DNA of 64,000 nt, from positions 763,026,673-763,090,672 of the forward strand of contig NC_081408.1 of the NCBI RefSeq assembly GCF_030272615.1, given 5' to 3'. Source of the stretch: Cryptomeria japonica. Lineage: Eukaryota > Streptophyta > Pinopsida > Cupressales > Cupressaceae. Shown here piece by piece: positions 47,135 to 58,429 of the stretch. The notes below the pieces were generated by a model. The model saw only the letters and a program-made list of their open reading frames with translations. It did no database searches and was not told the DNA's origin. How positions within the stretch are numbered: the first letter of the stretch is position 1; every line of letters begins with the position of its first letter. The translations under genes were made by a program, and so were the position numbers.

Positions 47135-48143
47135 AAGCATGGATTTCATACTTGGATTGCCTAAAACACAGAGAGGGAATGATTCTATATTTGTGGTGGT
47201 GGATAGATTCTCGAAGATGGCTCATTTCATACCTTGTAAGAAGACATTAGATGCATTACATGTAGCAGACCTATTTTTCAAGGAAGTAGTGAGATTGCAT
47301 GGATTACCTAAGAGCATAGTTTCAGATAGAGATACTAAGTTTGTTGGTTATTTTTGGAGGACACTTTGAAAGAATATGAAGACAGATTTGAAGTTTAGTT
47401 CTAATTTTTCACCCACAGACTGATGGATAGACAAAAGTAGTTAACCGGAGCTTGGGAAATTTCTTAAGATGTTTAATTGGAGACAAAACCGAAAGTTGGG
47501 ATTTGATTGTTGCACAAGTCGATTTTGCCTACAATAATTCAGTAAAAAGGAGTACCAGAAGGACACCTTTGAGATTGTTACCGGAGCACATCCCAGAGGT
47601 ATATCAGAGTTAAGATATATTAGCAGTGAAGACCGAAGAAGCTCAGAAGCAGAAGAATTTGTAGATCACATGAAGGAGTTACATATTCAAGTTAAGCAAC
47701 ATTTGGAGGACATGAACAACAAATATAAGGAGAAAGCATATGAGAAGAGGAGACATAAGTAATTTGAAGTTGGTGATGAAGTGATGGTGTATCTGAGAAA
47801 ATAAATATTCCCAGTTGGAACTTATAACAAGTTGCAAATGAGAAATTTTGGACCTTGCAAGATTTTTAAAAAGTCCAGTTCTGGAAATGCATATGAAGTG
47901 GAGTTACCAAATAGTCTGAGTATTTCACCTGTATTTAACATTGCAGATCTTCATCAGTATCATGAAGTAGAATTCAGTAAGGACAATATTGTAGACTTGG
48001 AGAAATAGTTTCCCTAGAAGGAACTGGATCAGATTGAAGACATTTTGGACAGTAGGATTGGTTGTAGTACCTCGAGCAGTCAGTACAAGGAGTATCTTGT
48101 GAAGTGGAAGGACATACCAGTTGAAGATTCATCTTGGATTTCT
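47135..48143 (+). pseudogene. Chromovirus integrase core and chromodomain
   Basis: The host integrase resumes after the insertion with [36 protein letters not shown] and [13 protein letters not shown] (first and second catalytic Asp). The TDGxTxVVNRSLGN segment supplies the Glu region with a TAG at 47428 in place of Gln. The tail has EVGDEVMV and GPCKIFKK. Residues encoded at 48033-48143 form a chromodomain (IEDILDSR...EYLVKWKDIPVEDSSWIS), which tethers chromovirus integrase to chromatin. Stops: TAA 47760, TAG 48006, 48015 and 48144, all in Gln contexts. Rejoined to 35056-35364, it is one original gene. Confidence 0.88.
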
Positions 48144-48225
48144 TAGGTAGAGGTAGACTACCTTGGTTTTCCTCTGACTCCAACAAAGTGAGAGACTCAC
48201 TTTTTTTTCAACAACCCTGGATGTC

Positions 48226-49006
48226 TGATGCAGGAGCATCCCCGGTTCATGGCAATTTTGCATCAACCAAAACTATTTCCTTTATGTTTTGCTTTTTGTT
48301 TGCAGCTTCAACATTTCTTTCTATATTTCCTAGATTTGGCTCACTGGAACCTGTGGAGTTGGATTTTGATTAAAGACTTGATCATCTTCCTTATCCCCAA
48401 ATCGCGGAGCATTTGGATAATTTTTTGGCAAGTGATCACTATCGGTTTTTGAGATAGTTTTCTGTTACCGGTTGCCTGGACATTATTTGCATTGGCGATC
48501 TACCGGATATTTTTTGTAGCTTGCAGAGCCCTGAGTGTTGATTCCATTGTTCCTTAGCGTGTGGTTGACCTTCCCTTTGATTCTCACTTCATCCTTTGGA
48601 TTTATGAAGGTTTTTCTTTGTCGGAGGTCGACCTTGTTGGTTTTACATGTTAGGTCTCGTTCTTCGGGTTTTGATCCCTTTTGGGCCAGCCAGATCCCCT
48701 TGGATCATATAAATAATTATAATAGTGCATTAGAATGTATCTAAGGAGTTAGATAGAACATAGAAGTGAAATCTTAAGTTTAAGGTCTCAATTGTGACTT
48801 GTTTTGTATTTTTAGCACGTTTTAGCAAGCCTGTGAGCTAGTTATTGTAACCCGGTTGTTACCGATTGGTTGTAATCAGTTTTCATGATATAATTCAATC
48901 CATTCTGCATTGCCTCCATCATGTCCTTGTGTTTCCATTGTGTTTACTCTTGCTGATCGGTCTGGACTGATCTCTTTGAGGTCCCTCCCAATCAGTGACT
49001 ACACCA
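48226..49006 (+). repeat. 3' LTR of the chromovirus
   Basis: 781 bp, TGATGCAGGAGC... to ...GACTACACCA, followed by AAAAA. No clear polypurine tract precedes it, only a mixed GTGAGAGACTCAC segment. Confidence 0.9.
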
Positions 49007-49322
49007 AAAAATAAAAATGATATTATAATATAAAATAATATAGATTTTTTCTTTGATCAAGAATTTAATAGAAATAGAAATATAATAATAATAATTTGGT
49101 ACTAAAATCTTTTTTGCTTTTGTAAAGAGTTTAATGAAGATATAAAAATATAATAATAAAAATATATTAAATCATAATAATTATAATCATATCTTAATAA
49201 TACTTTAATATTAATTATAATATAATAATTTATTATGAGGAATAATGAACAATATGATATCTTTTGACGTACTTTACCTATATTCCTCTAAAGATAGGTA
49301 TGTCGATTGGTAGATTACTTAT

Positions 49323-50559
49323 TGTTAGATAGTTCAGATAACTGGAAGACAACTAAGAGGGGGAGGGGGGGTGAATCAGTTGTCACAGATTACCGAAAGC
49401 ATTAGCAATTTAAAATTCAATACAAACTTTAATATTGGAACCCAAAAAAATAATACCGGAATAGCAATTAATCCAATTAAGCATAAAAAATAATCACAGA
49501 ATAAAAGCCATTCACACAACACTAAGATTTGTACGTGGAAAACCCGGTAAAGGAAAAAACCACGGTGGGAAGTCTACCCACAGTCGAATAATACTTCTAT
49601 AGTAAGTATGCGAATTACAATAAAGGGGCCTGCACTTGTAGGAAGGCCAACAACCTAGAGAAAACTACTCATCACAAAAGGAGTCTCACTAACTACATAC
49701 AAATCCAGACTATAATTCAGAGAATTTTTGAACTGTGAAAGATAGCATCTCCTATGCCAGAGTATAGTTTCGGTTAAGCTCAATACTAGAGAACTAAATT
49801 CTCATACATAAAACCAATTTGATCTCCAATGATCAATCAACTCCTTTGCTTGAATGATATTATGTTATTTGCATATTACAATACTTGACCATGATCTCTT
49901 ACATTAACCATGATGATCTACAATGAGATCTTACATCTATACATACAAACCCTCGACCATAAACAATCAGGTTGGCTACTAGACAATAAACCAATTACAT
50001 AATTACAAACCATGTCAGCCTTAGGCCAAACAAATAATATTCAACACATAAGACATCCCAAAAATACATCAATAGGTCCTATCCACATGTTACATCAATG
50101 TCAGTCCATAACCTAGATCAACCAGGACCAAGTATATGTCCACACACTTCAATAATGATCTCCAAATGCCAAGTCATGAACATGATCACCAAAAAAATCC
50201 TGAAACTCTATCAAAAGCTGCACCAACGCCACTTAAGCAATTAATCAAAGATCTCCACCAAAAGCTTTGCCGGTGAAACCCTCACCAGAACCAGAAACCA
50301 AGCTTCTAAGTAAGCAGGATAACATCCAATCACTAGACCCAAACCAAATGACTAGATATGAATATAAGCATCATGAACAAACCAATTCTATCACTAGATT
50401 ATACCTGATCCTGCTGGATAATGTCAGATCCAAGTTAACTAGAAACCACTTAACCTATCGGGACCAGAAGGGTGCCGGTAAAGAATCCAAACAAATAATG
50501 TTGACATCAATGACAAAACATCAATGCAACGCATAATCAATTCCACCAAGTGGCCAACA
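49323..50559 (-). repeat. Copia LTR (about 1237 bp)
   Basis: Plus-strand limits TGTTAGAT...GGCCAACA, so both ends are TG/CA on either strand. The minus-strand start TGTTGGCC directly follows CCAAAGGGAGAGAT, a good polypurine tract. It contains GAGGGGGAGGGGGGTGAATC near 49357, as in the fragment at 17287. Confidence 0.65.
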
Positions 50560-50903
50560 ATCTCTCCCTTTGGCATTGATGGCAACACTAGATGTGAAAA
50601 ACATCTAAGTACCAAGAAATGCCAAACAAGTCTCCCCTTGTGGAAGACAACCAACAATCTCCCATAGATAGTTCTGAATATCAAATTCTCTCCCCCTTTG
50701 ACTTCCTTTCTTTAACTTTTTCAAAGCAATATCTCTCCCCCTTTGACATCAATGCCAAAAAATTGACAAAAATATCAAAGCAGAAACATAAACCTCTGAA
50801 TCTCAAAGTTGACCACTCCCCCTAAGCAGTAGCATCCCACATCAGTGCCAAAATGAATAGTATCTTAGATAATGCATGTCGGACTGATGCCAAACCGCAT
50901 CAA

Positions 50904-51180
50904 TCAAGTCTCTACCGAAGGGGCAGAAACCCCTAATTTGTCTCTCAAGTACTCAAATGATTCCTTGGATAAAGGTTTACTGAAAATATCAACAATCTGC
51001 TCTTTAGTGTTCACATAAACCAGTCTAACTTCATTTGCTTCCACCTTCTCCTTCAAAAAGTTATACTTGATAGATATGTGCTTTATCTTAGAATGAAATG
51101 TCAGATTCTTTGATAATATATTGATAGCAGCAGAGTTATCACAGTGAATAACTACTGGTGCATCACAATCCAAGTATTCA
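50904..51180 (-). pseudogene. Copia RNase H C-terminal part
   Basis: The minus frame reads VVIHCDNSAAINILSKN, KHISIKYNFLKEKV and VYVNTKEQIVDIFSKPL, the hallmark end of Copia polyproteins, and stops with TGA at 50904. HCDNSAA contains a catalytic Asp. The reading frame is intact for about 90 residues but the rest of pol is absent. Confidence 0.85.
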
Positions 51181-51187
51181 AAAACTA

Positions 51188-51902
51188 TGAATGCAAGGGA
51201 TCTTTATTTCTCCAAAATGAGGGGTATTTATAGAAATTCCAAGGCCAAAGTTGAGGTGGCAGGAATCAACAGTCTGAATTCGATATGAAGATATCAAGGG
51301 ATAGGATTGAGGAAGTTGGAGAAGAGGTTGGAGGGAAGGACACATGCCATCTCTGTGGTGACAAGTGCCAAGGAACCTTGCTCATGAGAGGGCAAGTGTC
51401 CAAAAGGGAAGACATGTGGCCAAAGTGCCATGTGTCTCAAGGAGGGGATATCCAACCCAGATGAGGTTAGAATAAAAGAGTTTAGGATATGCAAGATAGG
51501 ATAGGGTTAGTTAAACCCAGGATTAAATAGAATGGGTTAGGTTAGGGGGTGGTTAGGCTAGGTGGTTAGAAGTTAGGAGCCATGTGTTCATATTTGAATT
51601 TAGAAATTCAAATATTAGGAAAAAGATAATCAATCTCAACAAACTTGGATTTGTTAATCTTAATTACGGGATTAGAAAAATTGATTTAAATGGGGGAGGA
51701 GGATAAATTAATTTAGATTAATTAATCAAAGGGGATATGAAATGAACTATATAAATAAATCTTTTAGATTTATTTACAAGTAGATGAATAGGGAAATTAA
51801 TCAAATTAATTGTGAATTTGATTAATTGGGAAGGGGGATTAATTAAATAACTGTGTATTTAATTAATTATCTTCGGACCATTTTTAGGTGTATACACTAA
51901 CA
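51188..51902 (-). repeat. Solo-LTR candidate of the TGTATACACC type
   Basis: Minus-strand start TGTTAGTGTATACACCTAAA, similar to the TGTAGACACCTAAAA family. A TATAAATACC box lies at about 51235-51226 (minus), and the sequence ends with CA at 51188. The flanks share ACTA (51184-51187 and 51903-51906), a weak target duplication. AT-rich TTAATTAAT tracts follow the start as in the related LTRs. Confidence 0.5.
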
Positions 51903-53183
51903 ACTAGTAGTGTTTTGTTGATAGAAAATTCCTTTTAAAGTGTAGAAAGCTAGAAAATGAATTGCCTATTCATTTTTTCGTAGATATTCAATTTTCCATT
52001 TCCTTGTAGAGGAGATGATTGAGTAGCTCACACCTCATATTGGGGTGCTTGTTGTGCTTATGTAGAGCCATGTTAACAAACTAAATTTACATAGTAGGAG
52101 TAATAATATGTCCCAAAGCCCACTAGGGATCAAGTCTCGTTGAATGCAAAGGTATGCCACTCTAAAGGAACGAGGTTGAGATTGTGTCATGAGTGGATTT
52201 GGTGGGCTAGATATCCCTTAGTCCTTATCACTAAGCCAAACCAGAGCACTTATTTGTGCACGTGAAACACTTGATACTGATAGTTTGCAAAATGATTAGA
52301 AATGTTTATCCTTTCAACAAAAACCACATGCTAAAGCTAAATTTTCATCTCAAACATTTATATTATGTGGACGACCTTTTATTAAAAGAATTTGCTAAAG
52401 GATATTTTAATACAAAGGGAAAAGAGGGGTCCATAACTTATACATTAAATCATGCCTTTCTAAAGAGCCTAAATATTATCACATAATTTGTTATTTTATA
52501 TATGACTTTATCTTAGAATACTTTTTATTTAAATATTGATTTTAAAAGCTACGCCTTTGAAAAAAGAAAATGGTTCTTTAATTTCTAAATGCACTAACAA
52601 ATATAAAACCTTCTTGAATGTTGGATCCTTTGCAATACCTAATAAATCTATTCTAGAAGAACAATTTAACACCATACGTAGTAATGATAATCTTTTCCAT
52701 AATAATAAACTCTTTTTTGTCCATGAATATACAATACAATATTAAATTATCAAATTTAAATAAATAACGTGTTCAATTCTTTTGGAAGGTGAGAATAAGA
52801 TCCCAAATTCTAACCTAACTCATTTTAATTTAGGAAAAAAAAGAACTCCACTCCACAATATATGACACCCAATTTTTAACCATATATGAAAGAAGCAATA
52901 ACAAAGAGAAAAGAGGGGTCCATAACTTACACATTAAATCATGTCTTTCTACAGAGCCTAAATATTATCACATAATTTGTTATTTTATATATGGCTTTAT
53001 CTTAGAATACTTTTTATTTAAATACTAATTCTAAAACCTGTAACATCTAATATTTTTTGCAACAAAAAAAAAAGCTCTTTAATGTCTAATTACTCTTACA
53101 AATATAAAACCTTATTGAATGTTGGGTCCTCTACAATACCAAGTAAATCTATTCTAGAATAACATCTTTAAGGTCAAACTAAT
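51903..53183. repeat. Tandem family of about 495 bp and a dispersed repeat
   Basis: Segments 52411-52670 and 52906-53165 align throughout (AAAAGAGGGGTCCATAACTT, ATTATCACATAATTTGTTAT, AAATCTATTCTAGAA), giving a period of about 495 bp. Further copies lie at 57092 and in 56726-57430. A second copy of the 28735 dispersed repeat is at about 52125-52215. The short frames here have no motif. Confidence 0.7.
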
Positions 53184-55139
53184 AGTCATGTTGTTCTCCA
53201 TTTTGAAAACTTCTATTTCTTCTCCTTAAAAGTGAAAACTACTGTCTCTGTGCTGCAATGGAAGAGAACGACAAAAAGTTTGAAATAAAGACAACAATAT
53301 GAGGTTCCAAATGAGGAAACCTCCTACACTTTAAGCCTTTAAAAGCTTGGGTAGATGAACCCTTTTGAGACTATTTTCTTGCAAAAATAGCAAAATATTT
53401 ACAAAAAACCAGTGTAAATTCCTGTAAACATTTCCTTTATGACTGGTACAACTAAAACATAAATGGAAAGTTGAATTTGTCTTTTGAAAAGGATCACAAA
53501 ATGCACCCAAAAACCAACAGGTAAACCAGTGCCTTATCTGGGCAACAGAGTCATCTGTACAACAGACTGCAACCTGACAAGAGAAAAGTAGTACACAAAT
53601 CACAAATTCCTGATCTATTAACTCTGAATATGCTTGACATATACAAAGTCCCAATCTGCACCAGACTTCATCATCAAATCCACACCAAGAGTACTGATAT
53701 CAATGACTTTGTTCAAAGTATTTTATATTTTCCTCCTTAAGAAAAAGACTCAGAACAACTTCATTAGATGCCTAATAAATCATTCAAATAAGCAATCCTT
53801 GATTACTTAAATGAAATGAACACCAGTACAATGACATAGTGACAATAAAAATTTGGATTTAAATTCTCTGGACTGAATATTTCATTCCCCTATCAAAAGG
53901 TTACAAGTACTTCATATATGACTCAGAAATTGCCAAGAAACATGTCTGCATTAAAATTTTGCCAGAGTTTAGTTACAAAATTTGTGTCCCCCTTTTCTAG
54001 GTAGTCTTGGTATCCTTTTATAGAAATCAGGATGCAACAAGCTTCAAACTACCTAGAAGAAAAATCTTACCCTAACAGTCATTTACTGCAAAAGTTACAT
54101 TTTTGTGCCATTGCAGTCGAGGGAGAAACCTAACATTCTTTCTGGGATGCGTTCTTCATTAATTCACTGGGCATTCATTTGGAAAATGGACGAAAGAGTA
54201 AGTTCCTATTACCTAAAATCGGTTACAACCATCATCAGCTTCATAATGCCGGTGGATCATCTCGTGCCAGAGCATTGATGAGCTCTACCTAAGAAAACAC
54301 ACAGCTGCGCACCATTATGTTCTCTGTAGATCTCCCTGCAGATCTCCCTAGATACCTCTCACCAACCCTTCACTTCGAACAATATCTGATGGGATTTGCA
54401 CATCTCTGCCACTATTTCTTTTATTTTTTAAATTTTTGGTGCCAACGGATCACGAAAGCCTTCCTTCTGAGCACCTTTCCTTTAGTCTCCATGTTGCGAC
54501 GTTTAAAGTTAAGATGTATTTCCGTTGCGGTATAGCGACAACCATCCAATCATGGGAAACTAGTACGCCCTTTAAATTTTCTGAGTAATCCACTTAGAAA
54601 TGGGCCCCACCACTTGGTCTCTAGCTGTTAAAAATTTAACCGCTACCACTAGTTGTCCATCGTAACCCTTACCTTAACTACTGGCATTAACTGCTGTCGC
54701 ACTTGGCCTACAGAAAATCATCACCTTCTGACTGAGAAATAACTTCTGAGATCCCGAGGTCATTGCCCCAAAAATATTTTTTGTGGGTTACACTTGACTG
54801 CAAAATCAGATTCCTCGAATCGAGAGCTTTCCAACGACATATGACAAATCCATATTTGAGCAAAAATTAACCCTCAGGCGAATAAATCCCTCTGTAGGCC
54901 AGTCATTAATTTCTCCCTTTTCACTATAGTCTGAAACTATATTTTAACCTGACTTTCCTGTGCAGATCTCGGCCACATGTCACCTCCCGGCTCGCTCGCG
55001 AGTCCCTCTGAACTCCACCTGTTTGCCACTTGGACCACCACCGGACTTGGGCCTGCCTTGGTTCTTCTTCTACTCCTTGCCACCTGGTACATCCTGATAT
55101 GTTCCGAGCCCATCTGGATGACCACCTCAACTGCCACCT

Positions 55140-56065
55140 CACTAGTCGCCATGTCGCAGGGGATAACTATCAGGCATCTTCATCTCGTGGTATAGCGACA
55201 ATCGTAGATCTTCCCTCAACCTGCTCGATCCTTAATGCCTGGGCCGCTTCACCTTTTTCGCACGTGCTTTGTCGCCAAGTCGTAGGGGATATTTGGCGAT
55301 CATCTTCCCATCGTGACATGGCGACAACTGTCAGATCATTTCGCTCGACTGTCAGATCATTTAACCTGCTCGGTCCTTACCTCGACTGATCTGCTACCCT
55401 CTGCCGCGTGTCACCACTTGTTAGCCACTGATTTGTTTTGAGATCTACCTGGGCACCACCTGTCTGTCAGGTCTGCCACACGTCAACCTCTAGTTCGCCA
55501 CTGGATCCACCTGGACCGCCATGTCACCTTTGGTTCTGTCGGATATCATTCTTTTGGCCAAACTTCCTCTTCGGCAAGCCATTCATATGTCTCATCGAAC
55601 TCGTAGTTTCATCGATGCCCTTATTTTATCGGCTGGACCAGTTGATATTTCTTCGACGTGCCTTTGTCGATGGAAACGAACTTTCGATGAAACCATTTAG
55701 AGGTTTATCGCGACCAAGGTTTGCTCGACATTCATTTTGATGACATGCCACTTGTTCTGCTTCATGTCACCATTAGACCTTCCACCTCATCAGCTGCGTG
55801 TCACCACGTGGCACCTCATGATTTGCTCAGAGTTTACCTCGGTGCCACCTGGCCTGCCACCTCAGTAGTCGCCAAGTCACGATAATTAACAGTCGAGCAC
55901 TTTCACATGGTGGTATAGCGATGGTCGTTCGATCGACTCAAACCTGCTTGATCCTTAACCTGAACCGCTCACCCTTTTCGACACGTGCTTTGTCCCCAAG
56001 TTGCGATGATATCTGGCGAGCATCATTATGTCGCGACATAGCGACAACTGTTGGATCTTTTGCGA
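55140..56065. repeat. Paired 125-bp modules, repeated about 725 bp apart
   Basis: Four related modules start near 55146, 55272, 55868 and 55993. Each begins TCGCCA(A/T)GTCG-like, has a CATCTTC/CATCATT middle, and ends TATAGCGACAA or CATGGCGACAACTGT. Modules 1+2 and 3+4 form pairs of about 125-bp period, and the pair is duplicated. GTCGC and GCGAC at the module ends are complementary in the better preserved copies. A further GGTATAGCGACAACC lies at about 54527. Confidence 0.65.
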
Positions 56066-56280
56066 TCACCGTTGATTTGCCTGACTTGCTCGCTGGTTAT
56101 TTTGCCTTTTCGCTGTAAAATTTGGGCACTTTGAGATGTGCGCCCACCGGATCGCTGAGCGGTTCCTTATCAAAAGCCCGTAAGCTTTGAAATTAAGGAT
56201 ATATGCGACCTTGCATATAAATACTGAAATGATCCTCCCTGAGGCCAATGTAGGATAAATGGTCCTTCATGCCAAGGCCT

Positions 56281-56570
56281 TTCCATTGGATCATCAGGAC
56301 CTTTCCAAACATGCTAGCCCGATGGCCGACGCCATCTTCCTACACTTTCCATCGGGTCATCGAGAAGACATCAAAACCTGACTTCCGATGGCTGATGACG
56401 ACTTTATGCGCTCTGCACTTCCATCGGGTCATCGACATCACATTAAACCGCTCCACCCGATACCCGATGGCTCTACTTCGGTCCGTCCACATTTCTATTG
56501 GGTCATCGGGGTAGGTTAAAACTACTCGCCCCAATACCCGATAACTTACTTCGGTCTGTTCCACACTCCA
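56281..56570. repeat. Four tandem hairpin units, about 70 bp
   Basis: Each unit has an inverted pair: 56283 CCATTGG with 56319 CCGATGG; 56349 CCATCGG with 56385 CCGATGG; 56421 CCATCGGGT with 56462 ACCCGATGG; 56496 TATTGGG with 56530 CCCAATA. The sequence GGTCATCG or GATCATC follows the left arm in all. The changed arms in units 1 and 4 keep or nearly keep pairing. Confidence 0.75.
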
Positions 56571-56725
56571 ACGACCTCATCGAGGTAAGTCCTGCCGATC
56601 GGGGTAGGTTTTGCCGATAAGACAAAAATTCAAAAAAAATGCCATAAACATGCCAGGAGGAAGTGCAGATGCAATAATATTGGAATGGGCCTCCCAAATT
56701 CATCAAAATTTCATGAGTCCCAACA

Positions 56726-57430
56726 AGTCCCATGACCATATCTACTTATTCCGAACACCATACACTATAATGATAATCCTTTCCACATTAATAAACTCCT
56801 TTTTGTCCATGAATATACAATACAACAATAATAATAAATCACCAAATTTAAATAAATAAACATCTTTTGAAGTCAATCTAATAGTCCCATGACCATATCT
56901 GCTTATTCTAAACACCATACATAATAATGATAATATTTTTCACAATAATAAATGAACAAATTTAAATAAACAATGTGCTCAATTGTTTTGGAAGGTGATA
57001 ATAAGATCCTCAATTGTAATCTCTTATTTTAATCTAGAAAACAAAAACAAAACTGCATTCTAAAATTTTAACCATACATGAAAAAAGCAATAACAAAGGG
57101 AAAAGAGGGGTCCATATTTATACATTAAATCACGTCTTTTTAGAGAGCCTAAATATTATCACATAATTTGTTATTTTATATATGACTTTTACTAAGAATA
57201 CTTTTTATTTAAATACTATTTTTAAAAGCTACACCTAATAAATTTTTTAATAAAAAAATGGTTCGTCAATATAGCAATAAACTACCAAATTTAAATGAAT
57301 AATAAACATCTTTTGAGGTCAATCTAATAGTCCGGTGACCATATCTGCTTATCTCAAACACCATACATAATAATGATAATCTTTTTCACAATAATAAACC
57401 ATTTTTTGTCCATAAATATACAATAATTAA
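56726..57430. repeat. Continuation of the 495-bp tandem family
   Basis: Motifs ACACCATACATAATAATGAT, TTTTGTCCATGAATATACAA and the 52411-type segment (at 57092) repeat here in the same order as in 52411-53183. The array is degenerate. 57431-57840 continues AT-rich without further features. Confidence 0.65.
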
Positions 57431-57864
57431 TTACCAAATCGAAATAAATAACGTGCTCAATTCTTTTGGGAGGTGATAATAAGATCCCCAATTGTAACCT
57501 CACTCATTTTTATTTAGAGAAAAAATAAAAATAAAATTCTCCATTCCACAATATATGGCACCCAAAATTGAACAATATATCAAAGAAAGATAATAATAAT
57601 GAGGAGGCACTTGTATGGAAAGCAAAGCAACAAAATTGTCGGTCAGCAATTTGTGGGTTTCCTTTCAATCCCATTCTTTGCCGCTCAAAATACCTTTCTC
57701 TATCCCTAGTGCGCTCCAAGGCATCTTACCAACAAATTCTTTTAACAAACAAACAAAAAATTAAAAAAGAAAAAAAAAATACCAATTTCTTTCGCTTTAC
57801 ACCACATGAATAAATAAATTAAAAAGAAAAAAAAATATAGCAGCCGTGGAGGAGACGTTGCAAT

Positions 57865-57980
57865 ACACGACGTGGTTTCGAAGGACGGGGGCGGCCGTTA
57901 CGCAGAGTCACCGCCGACTTGGCGGGGTCCTTTATCTGCCACGTAGGCAGAAACTGACATGGACGGGGACGTGACGTACG
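57865..57980 (+). promoter_or_regulatory. ACGT-core cluster upstream of the A20/AN1 gene
   Basis: In a GC-rich patch about 450-560 bp before the start codon there are ACGTGG (57870-57875), GCCACGTA (57938-57945) and ACGTGACGT (57969-57977). ACGT cores are known binding sites of bZIP factors in abscisic-acid and stress-responsive plant promoters. Whether they act here is inference. Confidence 0.4.
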
Positions 57981-58429
57981 CTCACACACTTGGGGTCAGA
58001 GAAGGCGGCCATAAGGAAAGTTACAAGCACACGGTCACATGGTGCTAAGCAATTCAGGGGGCCGAGTAGGTAATCTGTACGCGGTTGGATTGCGGGATTT
58101 TCCCAAGATCTGCCGACCATGGTTGATTTTTCTCGCGGCTAAGAGCCCCATAAAGCCCATAGCCCGAGGCATCCTCAGTTCAGAGTTTTACAACACTTTG
58201 GATCCTCTGTACCCGGGTTCGATCCCCTGTCGTAGCGAAGCAGCTTCTGTGATCAAAAGATTTGAGGTTTGATCTGGGCGTACCAGAAGCTTGTTTATCT
58301 GGGTATTTGGTATTTTTGAAAGAAATTCTTCTGGGTATTGTGTTTGTGGAAGAGATCATTTGGGTGCTGCTTTCTTTTTAAGGGTTTTGTTGTTTCATCT
58401 GTTATTTTTTGGGGGATTTTAAGGCCAAG

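Larger units (their letters stand above)
31042..49006 (+). mobile_element. Old chromovirus split by a nested element
   Basis: The two 781-bp LTRs (31042-31822 and 48226-49006) begin TGATGCA and end CTACACCA, with target duplication AAAAA at 31037-31041 and 49007-49011. The internal order is initiator-Met-type primer site, Gag with knuckle, protease (DSG), reverse transcriptase, RNase H, integrase and chromodomain, which defines a chromovirus (Gypsy). All coding parts contain stops or frameshifts. A second element (35370-47129) interrupts integrase. The LTR copies differ visibly (about one base in ten over the first 250), so this is the older insertion. Confidence 0.93.
49323..51180 (-). mobile_element. 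3' end of an antisense Copia element
   Basis: On the minus strand, RNase H (51180-50904) is followed by about 340 bp of 3' untranslated sequence with repeated GGCATTGATGTCAAAGGGGG-type purine tracts, and then an LTR (50559-49323). Everything upstream of RNase H is missing, cut near 51180. Confidence 0.75.
53189..56725. mobile_element. 3.5-kb TG...CA insertion without coding capacity
   Basis: It starts TGTTG and ends CAACA, and is flanked by AGTCA (53184-53188) and AGTCC (56726-56730). The interrupted tandem repeat reads across the two flanks (CTAATAGTC...CATGACCATATC, as seen intact near 56890), which confirms the boundaries. GC content is clearly higher than around it from about 54700 on. 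No domain was found on either strand. It could be a very long solo LTR, a large retrotransposon derivative, or another inverted-end element; no internal LTR pair was recognised. Confidence 0.65.

Noticed and set aside
54924-55740. Several overlapping Trp/Arg/Pro-rich frames in the GC-rich insertion
   Set aside because: Frames are open on both strands because of GC composition and few stops; none shows a domain, and the modules repeat without keeping a frame.
58200-58235. GGGTTCGATCCC near the SAP gene as a tRNA or SINE box B
   Set aside because: No box A at tRNA spacing, no matching acceptor stem and no flanking duplication or tail.
58409-58429. Longer N-terminus of the SAP protein
   Set aside because: The extra seven codons would begin with TTG, not ATG; the ATG at 58430 has a good context and fits the usual family start.
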